64,000 nucleotides of DNA, taken from positions 13,577,001 through 13,641,000 of the forward strand of contig JAPTOF010000006.1 in NCBI GenBank assembly GCA_028554755.1. The letters are read 5' to 3'. This document shows, piece by piece, positions 35,207 through 45,563 of this stretch (position 1 is its first letter; each line of letters opens with the position of its first letter). Made by a program: the position numbers and the translations under genes. Under the pieces are notes generated by a model that worked only from the letters and a program-made list of their open reading frames with translations, was not told the origin of the DNA and made no database searches. This DNA comes from Cordia subcordata (lineage: Eukaryota > Streptophyta > Magnoliopsida > Boraginales > Cordiaceae).

Positions 35207-37103
35207 ATGATCACGATGGCCAGTCCACTACGTTGCATCCCGGAGCGCCCTGAGTTACTAACATTGTATGATGCTCATCGTATTAGCCATTTGCATGATC
35301 CTAGTAGTCCGGATTATAAACTTGATTGCAAGCGGTGGGATTTTTCTCTATACAATCTTAAGTTGCCAGCCATAGTTTTGCATTACCTCCAGAGACCCGG
35401 GTTTTTTGGATTATATGCCTTAGGTGGCGGATGTCTTGATCACGCCTTAATACTGGCAACGGTGGAGAGATGGTGATGTGAAACAAACACGTTTCACTTA
35501 CCTGTTGGTGAGGCCACTATTACATTGGAGGATGTGTCTGTAATGTTAGGGTTACTGATAGACGGTGAGGCTCTATGAGGCGAAGAGGCTCCTCCAGAGC
35601 CAGGTGGATGGCAATCCTTGATAGAGGAGTTGTTTGGAGTTGATTGCAATCAGGAGTGGAATGTGTTTCATAAAAGCAGGGTTTCGGTTACTCCTCTGAA
35701 GCAGGCGTTTCTGAAGGAGCAACGTCCTCGGGAGATAGGCGACAATGACATCATGGCACTGCGAACGGCAAGGGCGTGGATTTGGGTGGCTCTTTCTGGT
35801 CATTTATTGTCTGACAAAGAACGCGGTTGTTTGAACTGCCGCTGGCTACCCTTCCTTCGAGATATTGATGGCACGAGGAAGTACAGTTGGGGCTCGGCAG
35901 TCTTATGCAATTTGTACACATGCCTCGGCTATGCCAGCCATAACGGGCACATCCAAATGCATGGTTGTATGATACTTGTACAGGTATTGTATCGTTCTAC
36001 TTTATATTGTTATTGTTATATGTGTTAATGAATTTCATATATACTTTATTATTATGAGTTTGCAGTATTTCGCGTGGGAACGGATGAAGCGGATAGTAAC
36101 CATGTTGACAGAGAAACGTAACTGCATCTCTATACCGAATGATCCGCGTTATGCGTTTCAGGGTAGGCCGTGCGGTTCCCGATGGCGTTGCAAATTGAAG
36201 ACCATCGACACTCCAAAGGACGCCTTGAAGATATATCGGGACATTATTGATCGGATGGTTCCTGCAGATGTTAGTTAATCTATTTTAAATTATACATTAT
36301 AATATTATGATTTAAGTGTTGGTTTGACTTGATGAAATAGTGACAAAATTCCTTTCTTGTTACAGTTTATTTGGCGTCCATACGCTGACATGGTGGAAAC
36401 GCTTCCCCCATATTGCTTAGAGGCGCGAGAGTTATGGAGCGCAACTGTCCCAGTCATCTGCGACTGTACTGTAGAGTGGCATAGGACGAACAGGGTCATG
36501 CGACAATTTGGAAGGCTGCAGGGCATCCCGGTGAACCCGTTCCCGGCTCCATCATTGGAGACAATGACGGATGGTCCTCGTGATAAGACTGATAGTCTGT
36601 ATATGATGGAAGCGTTGCAGCGTTGGCCTCACAGGCGTCGATATGTCCTCCAAGGTGTTGAAGGGAATGGCATAGATCCTGGCTACTTCGATTGGTATAG
36701 GTGATTCAGTGTCACAATACTCGGGCATGGACGCATGGAGACTGCAGAGACGGGCTATGTTGGTGCAAGTGTGCAAGTATATGAGTTGGTAAGTATTTTA
36801 AAAAATGAAATATTTAATTAATAGTGCTTGCTCTAATCTTAGTTTGTTCTATTTCAGGCTATGACCATGAAGCGTGTACGGGACACTATAATTTGTTACC
36901 AACGCGGGGAATGGGGTGGTACAGTGGACGAGTTGATGCCCATCCTCGAATATCAGACGGAGAGGATGCTGAGGATGTGTGGGTTGGAGGAATTACTTGA
37001 AAGGGAGCCTATGCCTTACTTGGAAGGGGCTCCTGGCAGCCCAGTGCCGACCACATCCAGATCGCAACGGCGGTGCAGGTCTGCAGCACAGTCCCCAGGA
37101 TAG
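35207..37103 (+). pseudogene. Plant mobile domain (MAIN / PP7-long-form-like) gene, degenerate
   Basis: Four exons (35207-35983, 36066-36269, 36366-36788, 36858-37103) have consistent GT-AG junctions and one shared reading frame of about 549 codons. The protein matches the plant mobile domain by memory of the family: GFFGLYALGGGCLDHALI, then TFHLPVGEATITLEDVSVMLGL, then WIWVALSGHLLSDK and LPFLRD, then FIWRPYADMVETLPPYCL and QFGRLQGIP. Such domains occur in host MAIN/MAIL genes and in Mutator-like and LTR transposons. Three in-frame TGA stops interrupt it (35474-35476, 35576-35578, 36702-36704). The first is where an Arg is expected after ERW. A Copia-type LTR with PBS ends about 100 bases upstream, and the beta-galactosidase fragment begins 65 bases downstream. 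Likely a dead transposon-associated gene. Confidence 0.85.
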
Positions 37104-37168
37104 CCGTCACCATCTCCATCACACGTACCCGCGTGCGAGTCACCACCTTCTGCTTCATAACAGCCAGC

Positions 37169-38565
37169 CCCCTGGTAAGTGTAACCACGTAATGCCAACA
37201 TTTTTCTAGACCTTCTATTTGTCAAGATCTTGTCCTAATATTGATGGTTCAGAACTTTGTTCCCCCATTCTTAGTGGGCTTTTTTTGTGACAGTTCTTGT
37301 CCCTGTCTGGAGTCATGGATGATTTTGAAAATTTTGTATATCCTGCATATGGCAAGAATTTTATTTCTTTTCTCATTCCTATCTGTTTTATGGTGTCTTT
37401 ATCAAATGCACTAATTTGATCTTTATGGTACAATCTTCTTTGTTCATGGATGTGCTCCTATTTCAACTTCCAGCTAATATTTGCATGTGATTTGCGATAA
37501 AGTTTCAACATTTGGTTCAAGAATACTTTATGTTATCAGAAAGCAATATCTTAAAATCCATTCGACATTTGATTTCTCGTATGCGATTAACTTCAAGTTC
37601 CAACTCTAACACGCCCGTGTTTATCTTGCTCAGATTTATGCCTGCAACGGTTTCTACCGTGACTACTTCTCGATTAATAAGGCTTACAAACCCAAGATGT
37701 CGAGTGAGGCCTGGACTGCCTGGTAAGTTCACATACTCTTCTTTCAGTGATGTGAAGAACTTCTGAATCATCATCTATAATATCTTACATTTTTCGCTTA
37801 TCATCTCTTTGAACTGAATTTCGCAGGTTTACTGAAATTGGATGAGCGGCTCCTTACCATTCAGTGGAAGATTTTGACCTTTTGTGTTGAAAGGTTCTTA
37901 CAGAAGGGGGGAGCTTTCATTAATTATTATATGGTAACTTCATCCATTGTTTGATCAAATCCTTTTCAATATTTCCTTACAAAATATTGAACTATAATTT
38001 ATTTTGTTTTCCTTGTCTTTTACTTTTTTCAGTACCATGGAGGAACAAATTTCACCAGAAGATCTAGTGGTCCATTTGTAAACACCAGCTATGACTTGAT
38101 GCATCTCTCGATGAATATGATTTGCATGTGAGGCTACATTATGAAAGTCGAGTCAATGTTGGATTTGTTTATCTGATTTGTATCTGGTATATTATTTGTG
38201 ATATAGTATTAATGTGATAGTAGACTACATTTTTAAGTCTGAAATATAGTTCCTGTAGGTGTCAAAAGAAAAAAAAAAAAGAGAAAAGGAAAAACATATT
38301 GCAAAAATATGTGTGTCTTGAGGAAATGAGAGTCAACAATCAATGGTTGCTCTAGAAAAAAAGGAGAGAGGATCTCTACATCTTGAAGTCTTGGTTAGAG
38401 AGAAATACAATACGAGGGCCTTAAGACTTGGTGACTAAGATCGGAAAAATAGTCTGATGGGAAGTAGTCTAATAACGAAACTATTATAATAAATGGAAGC
38501 TAGGTCCAATGAGGGTACATGGAGACTAATTTAATAACACAGCTTGAAAATTAGTTGTAACTCCT
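37169..38565 (+). pseudogene. Partial beta-galactosidase pseudogene (copy of exons 7-9 with introns 6-9)
   Basis: This is a diverged, same-orientation copy of bases ~25000-26805 of the upstream beta-galactosidase gene. It begins exactly at the donor side of intron 6 and includes the introns, so it is a DNA-level duplication and not a retrocopy. The exon 7 copy (37635-37722) still reads as family sequence but has substitutions at conserved sites: TEAW has become SEAW and a conserved Trp is now Ser. The exon 8 copy (37828-37933) carries an in-frame TGA (GGA GGA changed to GGA TGA). The exon 9 copy (38032 on) has HGGTNFT and a one-base deletion that shifts the frame in the TSYDYDAP stretch. About 400 bases of the parental intron 9 are absent. 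There is no 5' or 3' coding remainder, so it is not functional as an enzyme. Confidence 0.93.
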
Positions 38566-38774
38566 AGGTCTAATTGAGGGCCGTTTTGAGGTAAGGTTTT
38601 GAAGCAAAGAGGTCATCTTCAATGCATTCATGTTTTAAAGATGACACACTTTGTTCTCTCGCTATTTTACGTTATTTTACGCTTTGTCCTCGTATGTGTA
38701 ATAAATATATTATTGCTACATTGCTTAGCAGTTTTAATATTTTAATAAGTTTTAAAACTTGGTAACCAACGAGA

Positions 38775-39337
38775 ATAGGCATTAGAGGTGTACAAAAACC
38801 GTTAAAACTGCAAAAATCGTTTTGGTTGAATCGAGTCGATTATAAATCAATGGTTTTTTAAATGGTTTGATCGGTTATGGTTTTATCTTTTAAAAATCAA
38901 AATGGATGGTTCGATTTTTGGTTTTGGAAGTAAAAACTACGGTTGAGACCGAACTACCCGTGACACATATACATACATTATATACTATTAAAACTTAAAA
39001 AGCATATGTAACTAATATCACAACTTAGTATATCTTGCATAATAGATCATTGGATTTGTTAGTATTATTGGGATTTGTTGTTTAGTGTCTTTTTTATATT
39101 GGATTATCGTACTCCTAAGTGCTTTTCAGATTTAGGAAAATATTGTTAGAATATAATTATCTTACATAATTAAATATACCACAATCAAATCCTAAAACTT
39201 CCCAAAAACCAAGTCAACTGAAACCATTCGTTTGTTTATTGTTTTCGACGGTTGGTTTTACAAAATTATAAACTGCTCGAATTGGTTCAGTTAGAAAATT
39301 AGGAAATAAACTGCCCGTGTACACCCCTAATAGGCGT
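38775..39337. mobile_element. hAT-type non-autonomous element (38783-39329), second copy of the TAGGGGTGTACA family
   Basis: Left end TAGAGGTGTACAAAAACCG, right end (reverse complement) TAGGGGTGTACACGGGC. Flanks ATAGGCAT and ATAGGCGT match at 7 of 8 bases. Internally both arms are rich in ATGGTTTGATCGGTTATGGT-like and GGTTTTACAAAATT-like strings shared with 20195-20877. Confidence 0.82.
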
Positions 39338-39509
39338 TAGCTACTTGATCCAACAACTCCCTCCTAAGAACTTGCATGCTCCCTTGGAATGGGGAATCTC
39401 CCTAAGACCCTAATTAGTCTATCAATTTTTTGACTGTGATGTTCGACTATGGATTCAAGTTGCACCATATCTTCCATGGTCGAACTTTTACTTTGAGCCA
39501 TCATTGTTT

Positions 39510-39865
39510 CACTAAAAGGAGTAAATTGCATATTACCTTCTTATCCTTTGATTTATGTGCATCATACTTCTTTTTAGTATCAAAATTAGCTAATTACCCC
39601 CTTATACTCTAACCTATATATACCTTACTTCCTTATAGTATCAAAATTAGCTGATTATCCCCTTGAAATTTTTAAAAATGTGCAAAATGCCCCCCGCCGT
39701 CATATATTTCAAGGGGTATTTTGCACACTTTTAAAAACTTCAGGGGATATTTTGTACACTTTTAAGAACTTCAGAGGGGTAATTAACTAGTTCTGATATT
39801 ATATGTGGTATGGTGCATATGGCTTAGAATACAGGAAAGTAATATGCAATTTACTCCATTAAAAG
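39510..39865. mobile_element. Mutator-like MITE (39519-39856), 9-bp target duplication
   Basis: Perfect inverted ends of about 18 bp (GAGTAAATTGCATATTAC) enclose 338 bp. Flanks CACTAAAAG (39510-39518) and CATTAAAAG (39857-39865) match at 8 of 9 bases. Two internal direct repeats, TAGTATCAAAATTAGCT(A/G)ATTA, occur near 39577 and 39638, and TTTTGCACACTTTTAA / TTTTGTACACTTTTAA repeat further on. Confidence 0.82.
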
Positions 39866-39893
39866 TAAAGTTCATGTCAACTAAGATTCGACT

Positions 39894-40236
39894 AACATCA
39901 TCAGACAATCACCCCAAGGGGTTGGTCTAGTGGTGCGGACCTGGGAATAAGCTTTGCGAGGTCCCGGGTTCGATTCTCGCTGCTAGCATTCCTTGGGGCC
40001 ACCTACCTGGCTTTGCCAGTCTTACCCGGTGCATAGGTCTTGTGGGGTGGTTCATGTACCCGAAGGTTTTCCAACTAGTGGTGCCAGTCTTACCCGGTGC
40101 ATGGGTCTTGTGGGGTGGTTCATGTACCCGAAGGTTTTCCAACTAGTGGTCGGGCTCCGCCGGTTTGCGGTGGTCGGGCTCCGCTCAGTTGGCTTTCTCC
40201 GTTATCAAAAAAAAAAAAAAACATCATCAGACAATC
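39894..40236 (+). mobile_element. tRNA-derived SINE (39911-40220) with 16-17 bp target duplication
   Basis: Flanks AACATCATCAGACAATC (39894-39910) and ACATCATCAGACAATC (40221-40236) are the target duplication. A poly(A) tail precedes the right one. The RNA polymerase III A box TGGTCTAGTGG (39923-39933) and B box GGTTCGATTCT (39967-39977) are clear. The body contains two tandem 68-bp units (40016-40083 and 40084-40149). Different family from the SINE at 1004-1273. Confidence 0.94.
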
Positions 40237-40560
40237 TATTTTGTGTACTTTGGCTCATATCCTAACAATTTTTTAAAAGACTCTAGATAACTCTTGAACA
40301 AGAATTTTGTATTATTGATCAAAATGAGCCCTGTGAGATCAAGAAATTTCTCTAGCCATTGAGAAATAACATCGATAATTTGTTGTCGCAGCTCACCTAT
40401 ATTACCATCCTGGGCAATACTCTGATTGCCAGTGTTAACAAGAGTGACTAAAAAGCCAAGTGGAACATTTGCCTTGCTTGAGACATGTTATTTCCTTCTT
40501 GAGATATCCCCTAACTTAACTCTTGACTCATTGGTAACCTTCTAGTAGGTACCCTTGTTG

Positions 40561-42400
40561 ACATTAACTAAGAACACATCTATAGTTACCATTTCAAGTA
40601 CAACTGAAGAATCTCAATTGTCATGCATAGCTACAAGTCTCTATTCTCCAAAGGCTTTTACTATGATTGTCAGAATTTATTTATGGGTTAGAAATAAATT
40701 TGATGAGGATGTTCTCATAATGGACAATTCTATATGGTTGCCTTAGCCAAACATCTACTTCAGACCGCGATCTTACTAGCGAAGGCCTTAAGTTGTCGAG
40801 AATGGGTCTTAAATAGTTCTCAAGTCCTTGTAAGAAGTCGTGTGTGCTTAGAACCTTGTATTCTTATTTCTTTTATTGACCCAATTGTAACCATGGTATG
40901 ACTATGATTAAGAAAAGATGAATTTGGAAAGAAACAAGATAAACAATTGCCATAAAGAATTCCATGGTACAACTCATCCATGTATGAAAGTGCTATGACC
41001 AAAAGTTCTTCTAAGACAATACTAAGAGCAAAAATTAATGTTACATTAGGCAAACGAAGTAAGTCTAAAGGCACATATGAGAAGCCACCTTGTAATTGGA
41101 TTTGAGGGTAATTAGTAGTAATTACATAGTTAGACGTATTTGTCCAACTAAGTAGTTATTTGGTCAAAGTTGAATTGAGTGCAATTACACCTGCTCAATG
41201 ACACTCTTTAATTCTCATGGAGAGGTGTGAATTGGTGTAATTACTTTGTGTAATTACTCCCTAACAAATTTTCCTATTTTCTGTTATTTTTATATTTAAC
41301 ATTTTTTAGTATAAAGTACATATAAATAATAGAAGAATAAGTTTAAATAAAATAAAATAATTAAATAAAAATATATAATATAAATAAATATAAAATAATT
41401 GAAAATAAAAATATAAATGAATATTTTTTAAAAAATATACTTTTTAATTAATTTTATAAATTTTAATAGAGTTGTTGATTATAATTAAGTACTATTAATT
41501 ATATTTTTGGTAACTAATATTAAAATATAGTAGTAGATAATATATAGTTTCATATATTAATATTTATAATTTAAAATATCTCAATAAGTCATATTTATTT
41601 TCATAAAAAATCATATTTTGATAACATTTTAAACTATTTATTGACAATTAATATAAATTTTAAAAATGAATATTTATTTTTAAAAATAAATTATTTAGTT
41701 GTGTAACTATCATTTGTAATACCAAATATGATGTAATAAATTATTGTATAATTACACTGTGGTAGTCAAACATATCTTCTGATTTAAATCACTATATAAC
41801 TACTAGGCAATATAATTATTATTTTAGTAATTACATTATCTTGTAGTTGCACTGTAGTTTCTAAATGATCCTTAAGTTATGCTATGCTAAGTAAACTAGG
41901 TTAGACCGTGCTATGTTAAGAAAGAAAATAGATATATGACCTTGAGTCGTTTAATTGTCGGATTCCTTTCCCAATTTTGCTTCTTTTCTTTTATAGTAGT
42001 GATAGACAAGTAACCGTCAACTTGTCTGGTCTTTTTTATTTTCTACGTTGTATGTCAGGTCCAGTCCTTTGGGCTTGGAGTCTCTTGTAATCTTTTTATC
42101 GTTTAATAAAATGGTAGTTTGTGATTAAAAGAAAAACACCACAAAAGGTATCTCACCCCGCCCCTCACGGCACCAAACTATGGGAGTTCATTTTGAATTC
42201 CCATAATTCATTTTTGAACTCCTAGAGTTCGTTCGTGTCAGAATTGGTACACTTGTCCTGCAACGAACTTCCAGACTTCGTTGATGAATTTCCAGAAGCT
42301 GTTTAGGCCATTTTTAAAATCGAGTTGAAAAGTAGGTTAGTTTTGAAATGATTTTGGAAAAATGGGCCAAGAATAAAAAAAGATCCTAACTGAGACTAAA
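40561..42400. other. Intergenic, no gene recognised
   Basis: 40766-40850 resembles 15622-15705 (shared CTTACTAGC(A/G)AAG, AAGT(C/T)(A/G)TCG, GGGT..CTTGAA, TCTCAAGTCC-like and TGCTTAGAAACTT blocks), so an old repeat occurs at both places. The remainder is AT-rich and non-coding. Confidence 0.4.
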
Positions 42401-42936
42401 GCCCTATTCGATAATAGTATTTAAGTAGTATTTATTATTTAACCTACTTCCTCCTATGTTGATGGTTTGGTAAAACAGTGTCTTAAGTAATGCTTTGTAT
42501 TCGAAATAACATTAAGTAGTGTTTGTGAAATGTTGATATTATTAGCGTTTCACGATAGAGTTTAGTGTTTCATCTTTTTCTACCAATCCTACCCTTTCTC
42601 TAATATCTTTTTTGGCAATTCTACCTTGTATCCAATCTCTCTCTACAATTTTATATTTTCTTTCACAGATAGAAATACAAAATAATACAAAAACCAATTT
42701 CCAATTCTATCAACATCAAAATACATTTAAAAAGTGTAGGTCTTTTTTGTCCATTTGTCATTTTTCTTTAAAAATATAAATTTTCAATCAATTAAAGTAT
42801 TTCTATGATAAAAATATTTGTTTATTATATTAGCAAAATTAATTTATCAAAAAAGATAATTTCATTATGCTTTAATAATGAAATATTATTATAAGAAATA
42901 TTTATCTAATTATAAAATAAATTATCTTATTTCAAT

Positions 42937-43005
42937 AATAATAATAATAATAATAATAATAGCAACAACAACAACAATAACAACAACAACAATAATAATA
43001 ATAAT
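42937..43005. repeat. (AAT)n(AAC)n trinucleotide microsatellite at the left edge of the LARD insertion
   Basis: AAT units pass into AAC units and back to AAT, stopping at the first base of the LTR. An AAT/GAT-rich stretch resumes at 47745-47780 beyond the right LTR, so the retrotransposon landed in the microsatellite. Confidence 0.9.
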
Positions 43006-43729
43006 TGATAGGGAAGCGGGCTATGCCCTACTCTAGCCCGATCCAACTTGATTGAAATTACCTAATACGGTCGCCCGTGAAGTCGTCCTGCCCTAAGATG
43101 TCATCCTAATCTCCTAGGCATCATCTTGATCAGAAAGCGTCATCTTGATCACTATTGGTCGTCGTATCCCGATCACTAGTGGCCGTCGCAACCCAATCAT
43201 GAGGTGTCTTCCTGACCATAAGGTGTCATCCCAATCATAACGTGTCTTTCGGACCATAAGGTGTCATCCCAATCATAAGGTGTCTTCCGGACCATAAGGC
43301 ATCATCATGATCACTGGGCATCATCCTGACGACCCGAGACCCGATGAACTCTTTTCCGATAAACTCTTTCTACATGTCAGCTGTAAAGATATCTCTTAGG
43401 TCCACCTGACCCAAAGAACGTCCTATGAATAGCCTAAGACGTAACAAATAGAAGTAAGCCATTCTATCTACAAAAGAGGCTAAAAATATAGAATGCTTCT
43501 TCTGTCTCTTCTTTCTCTCTCTTTAATTTTTATTTTTAGTAGATATTTACTGACTTGACCACTGGAAGGGCTAACACCAAGCTCCTACTAGCTTGTAGCC
43601 TTATCTTGCAAGTCTCTCGTCGTCAGAGTTGTCACATCGTTGGAAAAGAAAATCCAACAACACTTTATTTGATTCTTTGTAGCACTAGTTGACGCTGTTT
43701 GTGGGAACATATCAAAAGGCGACAAGCCT

Positions 43730-44345
43730 TCAAAGAGCTAAAAGTCCAAAAATATCAAAAGGCAATAAACCTCCAAAAAATCTAAAGCTTGAACACATCA
43801 AAGGCCACAAGCCTCGAAGAAGAGCTACAACTTAAAATACTAAATGCCACGGGCCTACATTTGTGAGCGAATCCTAGCTAAGGACTCTCGCCACTAGAAC
43901 CTAGTTATGTGAGCAAATCCTAACGAGGGACTCTCACTGCTTGAGATCAAATATGAAAGAGAATCTTGACAAAAGGACTCTCATTATTCCAGACTCGAGC
44001 GAATTACGACAAAGGACTTTCGAGTTTGAAACACGTGAAACAAATCATGATGAGTGCCCCCAAAGAGCTAAAAGCTCAAACATATCAAAGGGCGACAAGC
44101 CTCCAAAGAGTTGAAAGCTCAAACATATTAAAAGGTCAAAAGCCTCGAAAGAGCTAAAAGCTCAAAAATACCAAAAGGTGATAAGCCTTCAAAGAGCTAA
44201 AGCTCGAACATATCAAAGCCCACGAGCCTTGAAAAGAGTTGTGGCTTAGGCTTATCTAAGGCTATAAGCCTCAAAAAGCTACAACTTAAATCATTTGGAG
44301 ACCACGAGCCTCGATGAGCTACCTTTCCAATCATTTGGAAGCTAC
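43730..44345 (+). repeat. Degenerate tandem repeats, period about 43 bp, inside the LARD element
   Basis: Units starting AAAGAGCTAAAAGCTC recur at 44062, 44105, 44148, 44191 and 44233, with outlying relatives from 43731. Each includes a CATATCAAA(A/G)GG..AAGCCT(C/T) segment. One frame is open through several units (43966-44157), probably by chance because the unit has no stop in that frame. Confidence 0.8.
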
Positions 44346-45563
44346 AAGCTTCGACATGTTGTAAATCGACAATCTTATTACTCTATGGCAAGATCAAGCT
44401 AAAGTGAATAAATTTTATCAGGCCAAAGTCTTGGCATATTAAGGCACAAAGAAATAATAGAGAGAAATAAGAGAGAAAAGTTATGACTCAACACTCGTCA
44501 ATGAGCCTCAATCTCCAAAAACAATGAATTAAGCCAAGGAGCTAAGTTACAAGCGTGTAGCCCAAATGTGATAAACAAAGAAAATATAGCTATGAGCAAA
44601 GGAAGCAAAGGGCTTGGTCTCTAAAAACAGGTAAAAGGTTAAAACAAGCTAAGAGTCATCTTGGCTCCTAATGAAAGTCATAATTTCAAGAAAGCTATCA
44701 TTGGCACAAAGTTTCTGGACTCGTTGGTTAGTTCCACTTGACTCACTGCATGGTTCGACTAGAACTAAAGGGGCTATTGACTTGGTAAGCCTGGACCAAC
44801 TTATATTTTATTGAGAACACTCTACCTAAAGAAAGCATCAACCAGATCAGGTCACAGAATCTAAACTACACAACTCAAGACAGTCAACATTGAATTCAAG
44901 ATTCGTAGCTGGCCAAAAGAAGAATATGTTTGAACCAAACCTAAAAGTTCTAAATATAAGTGTATCGTGCTACGGACACTAGTCCGAATAAACCCAGAGC
45001 TATTAATTGGATCATATTAAAGATTCCAAGCCCAATTCAATGGCCAAATTCGCTCATAATCTACAAAAACTACGAGGAACAAAGGGACAAAATTTGTGAA
45101 ACTTAAGAGATTTAGACAAGGTCTCTACTAGAAATCATTACTAGGAAGGTTAACTGGACACTTAATAACAAGAGAAAAGACAAGAAGGGCAACCATGCGA
45201 AAGATCAGGCAATCAGATAAAATAGTTTAGTCATGCTCGACCTGGCTACGTCCCATGTACGGGCGTAACTAAAAGGGCTACTAATAGGGAAACAGGCTAC
45301 GCCTTACCTTAGCCCGATCCAACTCGACCAAAAATTACCCAAATATGGTTGCCCATGAAGTCGTCCTCAGCCCAAATGTCGTGTTGATCTCCCAGGCATC
45401 ATCTTGATCACTGGAAGCCGTCGCATCCCAATTACTAGAGGACATCGCAACCAGATCATCAGATGTCTTACCGACCATGAGATGTCCTCCCGATCACTAG
45501 GCATCATCCTGACGACCCGAGACCTGATAAGCTCTCTTCCGATGAGCTCTCTCTGCATATCAA

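Larger units (their letters stand above)
39400..40560 (-). pseudogene. Possible gag-like retrotransposon fragment on the minus strand, split by a MITE and a SINE
   Basis: On the minus strand, 39505-39400 reads MAQSKSSTMEDMVQLESIVE then HHSQKIDRLIRVLG, a hydrophilic helix-prone start as in plant gag proteins. 40400-40270 reads QQIIDVISQWLEKFLDLTG. The two are separated by the 39519-39856 MITE and the 39911-40220 SINE. No other retrotransposon domain is visible, so the assignment is weak. Confidence 0.3.

Noticed and set aside
42937..43005. Trinucleotide array considered as a CRISPR-like or regulatory array
   Set aside because: Simple AAT/AAC microsatellite without spacers; this is plant nuclear DNA.
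44062..44275. 43-bp repeats considered as a protein repeat domain
   Set aside because: The open frame covers only part of the array, has no start context, and lies in a non-coding retrotransposon interior.
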